A DNA stretch of 64,000 bases from positions 13,826,001 through 13,890,000 of the forward strand of contig OZ316892.1 of NCBI GenBank assembly GCA_973895155.1. Direction: 5' to 3'. The position numbers were made by a program, and so were the translations under genes. Positions 1 through 12,443 of the stretch are shown one piece after another. Every line of letters starts with the position of its first letter. Within the stretch, counting starts at the first letter, position 1. The notes below the pieces were generated by a model, which saw nothing but the letters and a program-made list of their open reading frames with translations, was not told where the DNA came from and did not search any database. This DNA is from Marsupella aquatica (Eukaryota; Marchantiophyta).

Positions 1-506
1 GGAGAGGATGCATGGGATGTATTGTAATTTTAGGGCCCCATCAAATGAATGTGGATGGAGAGGATGCATGGGATGTATTGTATGTGAAGATGATGGTGGA
101 TTTTTGTCATCATCTCTATTGTCATTCAAAGAATATATGGGCATTCAGGCTCGTCAAACAATAATGTTCTTACCAAATTGTATGCCATGTGACTATTTTG
201 TCCATTCAGAGAGACTATACCCTGAATAGTCATTAAGTGTGACTCCCTTCTCCCCCACAGTCTACTGGAAGAAGTACCCCCAGTTTTCATTTTGGCAGCC
301 TTCTCTTCACTTTTAAGGCCAGGCTTTTTCACACTCTCTGCATAAATCAGATGAATTTTAATTTAATTAGTTCGTGGACCCCCATCTGTTTTGAATTGAA
401 TGGTTGCTGTGGCCATTGACTCGAGTGCTTTCTCGCCCAGGGCTCAACGAAGCGTAAAGCAGTTTGAAGAGAAGTTGCTAGGATATATAAGCGAGTGCAA
501 GATATA

Positions 507-533
507 TAATTAATTAATTAATTAATTGAACCA
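507..533. repeat. AATT microsatellite
   Basis: About six consecutive TAAT/AATT units follow an ATATAT run. It is a simple repeat with no visible role. Confidence 0.8.
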
Positions 534-739
534 GAGGGTGGGAAGTCGGTTATTCCGGGTTAAAAAAATGGTTACGAGTCTATGATTACTTCATTTTGTT
601 ACCTAGAGTAAATAAAATGGTTACTTTTAAAACAGTTTTACATCAAGTTTTACGGCATGGCATCCTTGATTTTACCAAAATCATGCCACAAACATGAATG
701 TTGAAGCAAATTTTGTTTTGTAAACCAATATGTACCTAT

Positions 740-812
740 TTGCGGCGCATCTCAATGATGTGGCGCGCTGTGGTGCCAGGAAGTTTGGAAGGGACCTCTA
801 GTGGGGTCCGTA
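740..812. repeat. Dispersed repeat, copy A (inverted partner at 54362-54440)
   Basis: The reverse complement of this stretch closely matches 54362-54440. Shared words include GATGTGGC(G/A)CGCTGTGGTGCC and a near-palindromic GGACCYCYARTGGGGTCC block. Two related copies in opposite orientation 53.6 kb apart suggest remnants of one transposable-element family, perhaps a terminal region. The family was not identified. Confidence 0.6.
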
Positions 813-3800
813 ATCACATGCCAGATGCATAAAGTGATTGGAACACCTGGCTAAACCTCAATGCCCCCAAAGCAATACAATCAGATGATATGATTGAGAC
901 AAGATTGTTTCAAACTTTCAATACAAGAATTGTTGAGCAACAATGTTAGAGTCAAAATACATTTAAGACATTATGTTCTTCAACTGCACAATCCAGTATC
1001 AAGCAAGCTAGAGCCTATGCCCCATCTAGGCAAGCAAGCCAGAGCCCATGCCTCATCTAGAAGTAGGTCATATTGTCTGGTTCTTTCCATGGCTCCCTTG
1101 ACTGAAAGTCAGAACTTGCAATAAATCTCGCTCTTTGTGGGTCTCCCATTAGAGCCCAACATTTCCAAATTCCATTATGGAAGTCATCAAAACAAAGCAA
1201 AGTGTACAAAGAGTATTGCACAACATTATAGAGCTAAGGTTAAGTTTCTGAAGAAATAGTCACTACATAACATAGCATGTCAAAAATACAAAACAACATT
1301 ACAAGGTCAGATTACCAAAAGTAGCTGACAGTGATACATTGTCACACCATAATGTACCAACTACATTCAAAAGAACATTATACAACCAATGTCAGATTAG
1401 TAAAACTACAGTACAATAGTATATGTCACATCAAAACACTACAGGATAATCATATATGTCACAGCAAATCACGCGTAGAAAAAGTACTCCACAATTTTCT
1501 AGAGCCAATGCCAGATTACCTAAACTAATACAAAGTACTACATGGCAGAGCATGTAGCATATAATAAGAACATTGGGTAACCAAGGTCAGATTACTAACG
1601 CTCTTCCACAGTGATCAGATCCTCCATAGTCAGATGGTCTCTGCTAAATTGTAAATCCTCCTCTAGCTCAAAGTCCTCCAAGAAGAGTGGAAGTTGATTG
1701 TACTAATATGGATGTAGGCCATGGAGGCCGTCAATGTGGCCACCCAATTGGTAGTTGGGCTACTTGGGAAAAGATTGTTTGGCATTATTCTCCTGCCGAG
1801 GCCACAAGCCCACAAGACAAGCTCTACAAAGACACCTACACTCTAGAGGAGTGGTGTAAGGAGTGGGCTTAAACCGCAAATTCTACTGCAAAGGACTCCG
1901 GGTAACCCGGAGTCCTCATAAATTCACGCATCGTGTGACCCTTCATCAGGAAGCGCAGCTGCGCCTCTCCTGAGCCATCCAATTTTTACTTACTATTGTG
2001 CCTATCCTATGCCATCCAATCCGATCTATGGCTCAAAATGTAGATCTCAATCTACGTTTCACAAAAAAATGAGACAAAAAGATTTAATATTTCATGAGAA
2101 AATGTGTAAAATTAAATGCTGCAATATGATTGATCAAATTCAAATTTTGAATTTTGGGGGGAAGAGGAGATCTGAGCCATCTGTCCTTATCATCTCCATA
2201 AATCTCATCCATCCACTTTAGTGGGCAATCTATGGCTCAAATGATATCTGAATGAGATCTATGGATGAGAGTTTTCCGTTTTGAGAATGGTTGAATAGTT
2301 TTCAATTAAAAAATAAAATAAATCCAAGCTTTCCTGGCCGTTGATTTGGTCTACGCTGAAATTCATGTCATTCATTGTTTTTTCCTAATAAAAATCTTGT
2401 CTGTCCACCTTAAAAGGCAATCTACGGGCCTGGTGTTTTCTGTTTAAGAAATGAGTTTAGAATATAAATAAATAAATTTTGCTCTTTTCTCCTCCTCCTC
2501 CTCCTACCCGATACTTTGTTTCAGTAAAGTTTGATGGCCCTTTTTTCTTTTTCTTTTTTTTTCTTTTTTGATGCACGAAGAATTTTTTATCCATCTGTTT
2601 AGCAACATCACGGCACAGCGCGAGCTACAATATGGTGGACGGGTACCAAAGGGGTAGTAGGCGGAAAATAGGGCAGGAATCACAGCATTGGCCGTAAATT
2701 TTCCAAGATTTTTCACCCTTGGTCAAAACAGCCAAGAAGTTTGCTCTTGGATTATGAAGCCAATTGGGCGCAAAACCGCTTTGTAACTAGTTAACTTTTG
2801 CTAACTTATATATATACGGTGGTTCGTGACTCTAGTTACCCATAACTTTTGGTGGGACTGCACCCTAAGTCTTCTAACCATCAATCAACAATGTGCTCTT
2901 CCTGCTCCTTCATCATCATTCCACGGCGCTTCTTGTAAAGTTTGATGGCCCTACGACCCACAAGTCCTTAAATGCCAGGAGTTGTGGTTTAAAGAGGGTA
3001 CTCTTCCTAATCCAAATCCCATCTCCAAAAATGATGGATACATGCTGCAATCTCACAATGACATGCTCTCCTTCACTATTAGGGAGGGTAAGTGTCCAGT
3101 GCAAAGATCACTAGTAGGAAGTACCAAACTATTGGACTCACAACATGTGAGATGTGGCGAGAAAGCCTGCAAGAAAACCTTAGTTTCGGTTGATTGTACC
3201 CAAGATAGTGGGCTCCAATGGGGTCTAGAGTGAAAACTTAAGTCCATGCCTATCCTGGAATTCCTCCAGACATGAAAGGGCAAAGAGAATAGGGTAGTCG
3301 CAGAAATTGACTACACTACCACTTAGCTCTGGCATCGCTGACTCTGACGCCGAGCTCCTTCTATGGTCCAGGTCTCTGGAACGGCCATCTGGTGGGGACG
3401 AAGTATGGGGATACTAGTGAGAAATGAAGTGTTGCAGTAGCAAAGACAATGGACTAAACTGGTGACGCACACTAATGACTTAGACTAGCATTGGGAGTTG
3501 GTCGGACCATGGGTAGGGCCAAATTCAAGGGGAATTGTTTGGACTCCCGAATGGACTTTGAGTTCTGAGGGCTTGAGTGAGAGTTCATCTTGGGCCCAAG
3601 GCCAAAGAAGTTTAATTCATGCGCAATAAATGTTTGGCGCATGAAATACAGCATACAGCAGGTGTAGCCATTCGGGACCCTTGACTAACGATAGGCTTTG
3701 AGGGCCAAGGCATGAGCACCAGGTCGGCCCAATCACAACGGGCTAACTAAGGCACCTCACTTACGGACGTCTAACTAAAAAATTATGGGCATAGCAAGTT

Positions 3801-5221
3801 AGTTGCGTGTCCATGCGATTGGGTTGGAATCCAGGTTGAATTGAGGGCCAAACATAGGGGACCAAAGTTTGTCTTGGGGTGGCAGGTCTCCAAAAATATA
3901 TATGAGGTTAGTGGTGTGTCCCTAGGGGCCAAGGGCAAGCCCAAGTCGTGAACCACGACAATCGCAATACTAAAGGGAAATGGCAAACAGACACTATAAT
4001 AGTTTCTCAACAAGAAATCTGTTGGAGGACTTATTGGATGCATTGGAAAGCTCTCGACGAGGACTATAACCTCTTTAGTTCATCTGGGTCTGGGGGTGTC
4101 GCCCCTTTGGTTCTCAAGGAATGCAGGGGCTATCTCTGGGGCTATCTCCTTTGCTTGCCAAATTTTGCCAAAACAACATCCCAGTCGCGTTCAGTTTTCC
4201 ATAGGAGCTTGCGTTGGAAAGGCAATGCAGAGTAGGCATGGGTGTTGAGGTCCAAGTGCCTTTGACCCCTAGACTCTCAACTGAGTTGGAGCCTTGGAGA
4301 TGGTTGCTAGAGTGTGGGCCAAACTAGTCACCGCATTTGGGACAAGCTAGCTATTTGGGCCATGAGCATGTCTTGGAAACAGGGTGGTCAGCTAGTGACG
4401 GATAGAAAGTGGGGAAACCCAAGCACCACCAGGTAGAGAGGCTATTTCGGACAAAGAACGGGTGTAGGTCTTAGCTTCAACTTATGGCAAGGCCACGAGG
4501 GCCCGGGTGGTTCTATTCGCAGACCTAATTATCAATTTTTGTTGAGCTTGAGTCAAGACAATGATCTTGGGGATCCTATATCGTGATGGATTACTTATCG
4601 ATGAGTTTGGTTGTTTGTGCAGACAATGATGATTGTTGAGCAAAGGTTGTGTTAGGGAGCAAGTGCGGCTTTGTATGTGAGTTGCCGCGGATGGTAAATA
4701 GAGGCATCAAGTTGCTTGCCCCAAGGAGTTTTGTGTAGGCGTTCGGGTACTTAGGCAAGAGTACTAGGATTGGTGAGGGCGCTGGGTGACAAGGTCCACC
4801 ACTGGGTGTAAAGGGGCTTGTGGGTGGAACCATGCCTCTTGACTAGGGTGGCACGAGGCCCGTCGTTTTGTATTTGCATTTATTGAATTTTATTTTAAAT
4901 ATGTTTGGTCTTATTTGCATTTACATAAATTCTATTTTGTGTAAAATCTGAGGTGTGGAGTCTAGGCTTAGTATGGCTTTACAATATGTTGGTGGGGGTT
5001 CCACATTTTTCTTGTTGCAAGATGTGATCAAGGCTCTTACAAAATATGGAGTCTCAAAACTGACAATTTGATGGACACATCATCCATAATGTCAAAGCCC
5101 TGAGACACCCTGACCTGATATTGAGACCATTTTTTCACATAACTTGCAGGGCCGGTCCTACATGGAATGGAGTGGGGTGAGGGGGGGGCCATTGTGTATG
5201 TGTAGCACATTTTTGTCTAGA

Positions 5222-5300
5222 CCACCTCTCTTGGAGGTCTCTTCGTGTGTGGCAGGTTGGTCCATTTCTCTTGGAGGTCTCTTCTCTTCATGTGGCAGCT
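5222..5300. repeat. Short tandem duplication
   Basis: The block CTCTTGGAGGTCTCTTC is present at about 5228 and again at about 5269, each followed by a TGTGGCAG-containing stretch. It is a local duplication with a period of about 42 bases. Confidence 0.6.
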
Positions 5301-5304
5301 GTCC

Positions 5305-5411
5305 ATTCCTATATTATTTTGGGTCTTTTTCATATAAAGTGAAACAGAGTCACAATTCCTATATTATTTTGGGTCTTTTTCATTATAAAAATGTAAAGTG
5401 GAACAGAGTCA
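5305..5411. repeat. Two-copy 50-bp tandem repeat
   Basis: A unit starting ATTCCTATATTATTTTGGGT and ending in GAACAGAGTCACAA occurs at 5305 and 5355. The copies are almost identical apart from a small insertion in the second, so the duplication is recent. Confidence 0.8.
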
Positions 5412-6482
5412 CAAGTGTCACAGTGTGCCCCAAGATATTGTAAAGCCACCCTTAGCGGAATTACGGCCATGCAACAAGGCGGTACGTGTGATGCCTCTCC
5501 AGCACTTTGGGCCCATTCATGAAGATCCGTCGATCGACGAGACCGATGACGGAATCGACATGAAATGGAATGAGCGGAGGAGAACAGAGATGACGGGAGG
5601 TAAATGATCGACCGAATCGCAGCTTTCAACAACCCAACATTATCATTGTTCTCCCTGACGCCACGCCGCACTCATCTGTGCGACGAAAGGCGCTTTCGCA
5701 GCAGCAAGATTCAATTTCTCTACACCACAATCCATTCGGTTTCTCCTCGTCGAACCGAAATCATCTCGTACATCAGCTGTTGTAATTGGCCCTGTCCTGT
5801 CTTCCAGGGGCTGTGCGCCACTGTGGTGATTTTTTTCAGCAGGAGGTATGGAATTGTGATGCATCCGGTCCCGGCATCTTGCTATCCATTTGGGACGACG
5901 ATTGGAATTTTGAACGGTGAACTCTTTCAGGCATCGAACCGGTTGTGAGCAGAATCGCCTTCCAATCTAGAGGCGCAGGAATGCTATGACTGATTCATTT
6001 GCGGGATAGTTAAGGTGGGTATATGAAAGGCACAGGGCGTACTGAGCTATTGAGCAGGAAATTTAATGCGTCTCATCAAAGCTACTCCAGTCTCTTCGTC
6101 GCGTGAATCGCTCTGTTCGTTAGTTGGTGATACTGAAGCGTCTCGTCTCTTTCAATATGCAGTAAAAACTTTTTAAGCTTGTGATTGCGTCAATTTAATC
6201 TCTCGATAGGATGTGATGGTTGTCAATCTCCTCTGGTTGTGCGTCATTGCCTTCTGTTTTGTTCTTTCGATAAATTGAATCTTGATCAGAATATGATGAA
6301 CTTTCTGTGATTCTTGGTTCTGGTTTTGGTCACAGGAATTATTTTCTATCTATGCAGCAGTTTTTGCCATCGGCGAGGAATGTCCAAGATCGTCCCCTTA
6401 ATTTGAAAGAGGATTTGCAACCTCTTTACACTGATTGATTAGATCGGAAGCCGGATTCGGAGAGAGCAGGATTCGGTTGAAA

Positions 6483-9400
6483 ATGGCGACGGGATTGAGA
6501 GTGGTATGCACGCGGGTGCCAGGTCATGCGGTTAGTAGTAGCCGCGCTCCTTCGTCCCTTAGAGGCGGAGTACCTGTTTCAACGATTCGTCGTCGATCGT
6601 TAGTCATGAAAGTATTCAATACAGATGCCCCTCCCAAACGGGAAAATAAATTCTTCCCTGAAAGTCTCATTGAGAAAGTGAAAGTCCGGTTTGGATTGAA
6701 GGAGCAGCAGACTACATTGTCACCGGGCGTAGATGAGGAAGTGGAACAGGAATTGGCTCGACAGCTTGGGACTAGAAAAGAGGAGCTAGAAACAACAGCG
6801 ACCTCAGTAATTCCAGACGATTTGTCTCCTGAGGTGCTTTGGGAACAAGGGAAGAAGGACATAAAAGCGGAGGACAATAAGAGACCGAATTTGACCAGCC
6901 CCGGCTTCAGCTTCTCCGCCGCAGGCCACTTGTTTCCGTATCACTTGGGGGTGTGCGACTGCCTCATTGAGCATAAATACCTCACGGTGTGTTTGTCTTC
7001 TCTTATTCGTGAAGTCCTCCAATATTTCTCCTCCCACATCACCCATCACAAGTGGTGCAGTGGTAGCTGAGCTCGCTAACTTAGTAGGTGATTAGTCAGG
7101 TACCGAAACCCGTTCACTCTATATTATTGGGTACGATGCCCCAGGAGGTGGTGGGTCCAGAGATCTTGCACTTTGTGTCCTCATCCTTGCAAGTAAGGAC
7201 ATGCTAACTATGCATTTGAAATCCTCACACAGAAGGACGGATGAGAGCGGAGTCATTTACCCCAGGGTGCTGCCACAAGAGGCATAACCCAAAAGACTTG
7301 CATCGACTCTGTTGAGTTTTTTCTTTCTCATTTGACCAGAGACAATTTGCCCTAGCTCTTTTTTATCGCCAAGTAACAGTCTGCGGGAGCCGTCCTTGAA
7401 GGAAGGTTGCTCCATCCTTTTAGATAACGAGTTCGAGAGTAAAATTTATCTCTAAACTGCAATTGAAAGTTTGCAGATATAAGCAGCTCTCTGAACCACT
7501 CTGTTGAGAGTGATCCAAGTTTTGGTTGGGTAGATCAATTTGGCTTTGTAATATTTATTGATGATTGAATTACATATAGATGAACTTATTCGTGGAGCTA
7601 GGCAGTCTGCCAAAGAACAACTTCTGTGGCCTCTAGATTGCACGTGTCTCAAAGATGTTAGTTACCCTGAAACAACCAACCTGAATTTGAAGTTTCGGTT
7701 AATGGATTAACTTGTATATCTCCTGTTGATTGCTTTGATTGAGGTGAAGATGTGAATAAAATTTATCAGTATCTAAGATGTTCAGCAAGGAAGTCCTGGC
7801 CCAATAATCTCTCGTTTTCAGGAAAACACGCCATTGGCTGGATCATCAGCTGGGGCCCTTGTTTGCGCAGTTGTAGCTGGTGGTTTGGAAATGTGTGATG
7901 CTTTGCGGGCAGCCAAGGAAGTTTCGCAGGATTGTCGCAAGAATGGAACGGCTTTCCGACTTGGGGTGAGCTGCAGAACATTTCTCTCCTGCTTTTGGAA
8001 GATCAGAACTAATTTTGTGCAGATTTGGTAACAAAAACTGCCAGATCGGTCTGTGGAATGTACAGTCGTTGACGAAGGTCTGAGTCTTGCACAACGGGCT
8101 GCCTCCTCAAGGTTCCTCAGTTTTCTTGACATGAAGCTCACTCTCTCTCTGCAACTTGACTCCTCTGCTACATCTTGGACGTCATATAACCAGGAATGCT
8201 CAGTTCTTGTGCAGGCTGTGTTGAGAGGCATTATGGAAAAATACTTGCCGGAGGATGCCCACACCAGAGTAAATGGCAGGATCAGAGGTACGAAACAACT
8301 TTGAGATGGAATAATTTGATGCACTTTCGACCACACTAAATGTTTCAAGTTAATCATACCTCAATTCTATGCCGTGGGATTTTCTCTCAATCTTCAAGAG
8401 CTTTACACATGAGGCTTCTTTGGCATTTCACAGTTGCAGTGACTCAACTGTTCCGTCAACCGAGGGGCTTGATTGTTGATGAATTCGATTCAAGGGAGGA
8501 TCTCATCAATGCACTTCACACTTCATGCTTTATTCCAGGGTTGGTCTCTCTATCCCTCAAAATCTCACATATAGTGTATCCTTCCACGAAGCAATGCCTT
8601 TCGTGTGAGCGGAGGTAATAGATTATGACTGGACCATGTGCAAGTCTTGTCCGATGGTGCCTACACAGGTTAGGGCAATAAATTCAGTTAGGTTCATAAC
8701 ATTATATTTGGTTCTGTGGAGAGTTTTTATGTCTTTTCTTGTCCCCTTGAAGACTCAATATCACAGCAAATGAAGATCATGAATAAGTCCAACGAAAATA
8801 ATTCTCTCAGTGCCTAAAACAGATAGTTACAGAGTAAGTAGAATGGAAATATGACTCCTTTTTTGGTACGTTGAGGAAAAACCCAATTTTTAGCGGAACT
8901 CATAAGGACCTTGCTCATGTAGGCATAATTGAATTTCAAATGAACAGAAATTCACATCTCTGTTCATGTGCGCTCAGATGAAGCTTTCTTTTCAGGTGGG
9001 ACTGATTGTTTCTCCCATCCTTTTATTACTGTTGTAGGTATTTTGCACCAAAGCCGGTGACTATTTTCCGGGACCGTATTTGTATTGATGGAGGCTTCAC
9101 CCTGTTCATGCCTCCTACAGCAGCTGAGAAGACGGTAAACTATCAACTTTTTCATGAAGTTTATCATAGACACAGCTGGAGAAGTTTTTCACAGAATATT
9201 ATCGTGTATGGAGTATTGGGTCAATGCACAATTGAGCTGAAGAGAGCAACGTGTATTCAAGAGTTGTGAACTTGGGAAAACAAGATCACAACATCACGGC
9301 CATCGTTTGTGGGTGCAATGATCGCGTCGTCTCGATGATGATGCGATTTGACTTTGCATGATTTCATGCAGATACGAATTTGTGCGTTTTTTGCATCAGC

Positions 9401-9741
9401 ATATAATCTCGAAGGCGTGCACATCAGTCCTGATTCCAATCCTTCTGAGTCGAGACCTAACAATCAACAGGTAACATGTCAGATTATGGTATCCATCCTG
9501 GAACTAAAACGAATTTTTTTTCCAAAATGTGTGGAGGTTTTTTGTTGTGTTTGTGCAATTGCTTGCATGTTCCAGAGCTGTTGTATAACACTGATGTTGT
9601 GCGTTGCAGTTGCTTAATTTAGCATTTAGCCCTGCTGAAGATGAAGTGCTTGACGAGATGTTTCGGAGTGGCTATGAGGATGCCTTGTGTTGGGTGAAGC
9701 AGCAATCAGAGGTCTCAAACATATCTGAACCTGTGCCCTGA
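6483..9741 (+). CDS. Patatin-like acyl hydrolase, probably plastid-targeted
   Basis: Seven coding exons join in frame: 6483-6986, 7822-7965, 8215-8287, 8440-8539, 9038-9134, 9372-9470 and 9610-9741 (382 aa). All introns are GT-AG. The patatin fold is supported by a glycine/alanine oxyanion segment (SAAGHLFPYHLG, about residues 145-156), the nucleophile elbow GSSAG (Ser177) and the second catalytic residue in IDGG (Asp291). Patatin-like enzymes use this Ser-Asp dyad to hydrolyse acyl groups from lipids. Residues 1-45 are basic and serine-rich with few acidic residues, like a plastid transit peptide. The ATG at 6483 (gaaaATGGCG) is preferred. An upstream in-frame ATG at 6435 would add 16 residues. 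The canonical GGGxxG oxyanion motif is replaced by SAAGH, as in the plant subfamily I recall as At1g33270-like. The substrate is unknown. Confidence 0.88.
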
Positions 9742-9868
9742 AATGTCTACACAATCACATTGTAGTCTTGAGGCAATTTTTTGGAGTTTTGAAGAATTAG
9801 TCACCTTTAACCCTGGACATCCGTTTGAATTTTCAGAGGTAGGACAAAAAGAGAAGCTATCCTTTCTG

Positions 9869-10001
9869 GCCCCCTCTAGTTTTGTATGGTCATACTACAT
9901 CTAAAAATTGTACACTAGATTCAATGGCACATTAGAATCGCCCTCTGGCTTTGTATGGTCATATTACATCTAAAAACTGTATTCAATGGCACATTAGAAT
10001 C
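9869..10001. repeat. Two-copy ~65-bp tandem repeat
   Basis: Each unit runs from GCCC(CC)TCT through TTTGTATGGTCATA to CAATGGCACATTAGAATC. The second copy has lost about 9 bases. It lies just 3' of the patatin-like gene, within its likely 3' flank. Confidence 0.85.
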
Positions 10002-10349
10002 CTCCTGATGAGGATTCCAAGTGTTGAAGTCCTAGACTTGACAGAAAGAATCAGGCAATGATATCTTAGTTTCAAGATTCTTGATATATAGCAGGGTCCG
10101 ATACGTTTGTACTTTATCTAGAAAAGTGACAGAAGCATTTAAGTCCAATAGTCTCTAGAAGGGAACTTACTATAAATCTGTAGAAATGATTGTGCATGCG
10201 CTGAACTCATCAAATCCGCAATTTTTCACTCAAACAAAATAGAGCAAGAAAGTAACGAAGATCTCCTACATGCTTGGCACAAAGTTTTTCGACAGAAAAG
10301 AGGTGCAGACTATTGTGAACTTTTTAGTTCTGCATTCCTTTTATTGAAT

Positions 10350-10745
10350 TGGATGCAAGTTTTCCAGATCATAGAGCACAACTTATTACGCCAAGGGAAT
10401 GTGCATTTAGGAAATTTGTAACCCTCTGCACGTTTGTTTTGCCGAACCGCTTATATTTCCATCTCCCGATCCTCCAATGTTTCACCTTTGACTTTGAGAT
10501 CGACTGGCCTCTAACATTTTGCCAGAAAAGTCATCCCTTTGTGTCCGATGATTCGGAAATCTTTCAGTCCATTCTCTTGAGGGAATGTGGAGTTAGAAAA
10601 TTTGTAATCATCAACATATAAAATGTGCCGAACCACTGATTTTCCCACCTCCCAGTCCTCCAGATGCTTCACTTTCACTCTGAGGTTCTTGCCCCTCAAA
10701 TTTTTCCCGGAAATTGGCTTGCTGACCAGTGGGCCATTCATCTAA
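10350..10745. repeat. Diverged ~200-bp tandem pair
   Basis: Two copies share the order: an AAGGGAATGTG block, a gene-like AAATTTGTAA block, a TGCCGAACC block, CTCC(C)GATCCTCCA-like words and an ACTTTGA block. Copy 1 runs to about 10555 and copy 2 follows. They are clearly related but well diverged, so this is an old duplication. No protein family was recognised on either strand. Confidence 0.55.
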
Positions 10746-10894
10746 CCCCAACAGAGTGTGGTTAGGGCGAGAGGTCCCAGGATGTAGTCTTGTGTAAATG
10801 TAATAACAGACTACTTGCACTGAGCACACAATCGTTTGCAATACCGTCCTTGTAGTTTCAAAGACTAGCTTGATTACCCCTTGAACAAAGCAAC

Positions 10895-11530
10895 TCAATA
10901 AAGGGAGACCCTGGGAAGAAGGGGGAAGGGCCCCAAGAAGACCAAAGAAGTCTAACAAGTCATGTAGGGAGGCCCTGGGAATAAGGGGGAAGGGCCTCAA
11001 GAAGACCAAAGAGGTCTAACAAGCCATGTAAATGATGATGCCTCCACTTGTACTCCAAGTGAATTTATAAAACATTTCCCAGGCCCTTGCTAAGCATTTC
11101 CCAGGCCCTAGAGAGGCATGGCTGTGTGGTAGTTCACTCGAGTGATGACTGATAGATCTTGGGTTTAAATGTTGTGACTAATTTCTCCCTTTTTGTGGGG
11201 TTTCACATATTTCTCCTTAAAAAAATAAATTCACATGGGGTCATAACTAATTTTGGACTCTTTCAAAGGAGCAAAGTACTCCCACAATATGAGCCAAAGC
11301 CCAATAAAGGGAGGGAAGAAGAAAGGGGAAGGGACCCAAGAAGACCAAAGACGTCTAACAAGCCATGTAATTGATGATGAGTCTCCACTTCTACTCCAAG
11401 GGAATTCAGAAAACACTTCACATGGGGTAGTAACTAATTGTGGACTTTTTTGGGTCTCCACTTGTACTCCAAGGGAATTTAGAAAACACTTCCCATGGGG
11501 TAGTAACTAATTTTGGACACTTTCAAGCAG
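10895..11530. repeat. Cluster of interleaved ~75-bp repeats
   Basis: A unit with AAGGGGGAAGGGCC...AAGAAGACCAAAGA...TCTAACAAG occurs three times (about 10900-10965, 10970-11033, 11300-11370). A second unit with CTCCACTT.TACTCCAAG...ACACTTC.CATGGGGTAGTAACTAATT occurs at about 11384-11450 and 11456-11520, with partial copies at 11040 and 11228. The interleaving suggests stepwise amplification of one composite segment. Confidence 0.75.
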
Positions 11531-12275
11531 CAAAAGTACACTCTACCGTGTCTAAGTGCAGGCTCCCACAAAGAGACCCCAAGCCTGCAGTTATCCACGT
11601 CATGCACTTCATCATAAGTGCATGTTGCACTTCTCCATATGTGCCTGTTGCATTATAAGTGCATATGAAATCGCTTATGCACTTCCACAAATGTCATGTC
11701 AGGTCAGGTCATACGCATGGACATCTCATACCCAGAATCCTTGTAGTGCATGACTCAACTGGATAAGTGCATGAAACTACAATGTTAGTTGTCTATTGCA
11801 TTTATCAATAAATGCTTCGAACATATGTGTTGCGACAATTGATTAATGTATCTGTACTCTAATAAACTGAAATGCACTTATGTATTTGTCTTTTAGTGAC
11901 GACAACCTGCACTTTGAGACAGTGCATTTTTTGGTGTACTTACAAAGAAATTTGCTTTATTATTGAGGGACTACAGACCATCCTGCAATTACCTACGGAA
12001 TGCAGTTATACATGCTGCACTTATCCACAGTAGACTATAATCCCAGAATATGAGCCAATAGTTACCCATGGAATGCACTTATACACAGTGCACTTATCCA
12101 CGGCTGACTGTACTCCCGATGCACTTATACACGGTATACTGCACTCCCGAAATATGAGCAAATGTCATCGTCAAAACGGCATATCCTGCTGCCATGTCAC
12201 AGAATCGCTGCTTGGTGATAACGAAAGAAAGGGCTCGCTCACTACTCGCGCATAAGAAGGCGTTCCCCCTCCCGC

Positions 12276-12320
12276 ACTCTCTCTCTCTCTCTGTCTCTCT
12301 CTCTCTCTCGCTTTCTCTTG
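12276..12320. repeat. CT-rich microsatellite in a probable 5' leader
   Basis: Two (CT)n runs lie about 120-170 bases upstream of the Tim17-like start codon. Pyrimidine tracts near transcription starts are common in plant promoters and leaders. No TATA box was identified with confidence. Confidence 0.7.
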
Positions 12321-12443
12321 TGTATGTATGCCTTGCGCGAATCAGTCCTCGTTCTCGGAGGCGATTACTCTCACATCTTCTGCACATTCTTCGTTAGGTC
12401 ACCATCTAAGCTGCTGTAATCGAATCCAGTGAGCACAGGTGAG

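Larger units (their letters stand above)
1..6482. other. Left intergenic region, no gene recognised
   Basis: No ORF longer than about 115 codons occurs here and none resembles a known protein. It holds an AATT microsatellite near 507-530, a dispersed repeat at about 740-812 and short tandem duplications at 5222-5411. A stretch near 3841-3905 resembles one near 34360-34425 (the gaccaaa...tgacaggtc type of sequence), so it is probably old transposon debris. The last 900 bases (5500-6482) are expected to hold the promoter and 5' UTR of the patatin-like gene. The short ORFs there do not look like conserved proteins. Confidence 0.5.
9742..12443. other. Intergenic region with nested repeats and the Tim17-like promoter
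   Basis: No gene is recognised between the patatin-like stop codon and the next start. The region contains a 2-copy repeat (9869-10001), a diverged ~200-bp tandem pair (10350-10745), a repeat cluster (10895-11530), a stretch with recurring TGCACTTAT words (11600-12135), and a CT-rich tract at 12276-12320. The CT tract probably lies in the promoter or 5' UTR of the downstream gene. Confidence 0.5.

Noticed and set aside
5604-5948. 114-codon ORF upstream of the patatin-like gene
   Set aside because: No conserved features, and the opposite strand is also open. It more likely lies in the promoter or 5' UTR region.
10511-10741. Minus-strand ORF with ILYVDDYKFS, resembling the YVDD box of Copia reverse transcriptase
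   Set aside because: The surrounding residues do not match reverse transcriptase, and the related tandem copy at 10350-10555 does not keep the motif. Judged a chance match.
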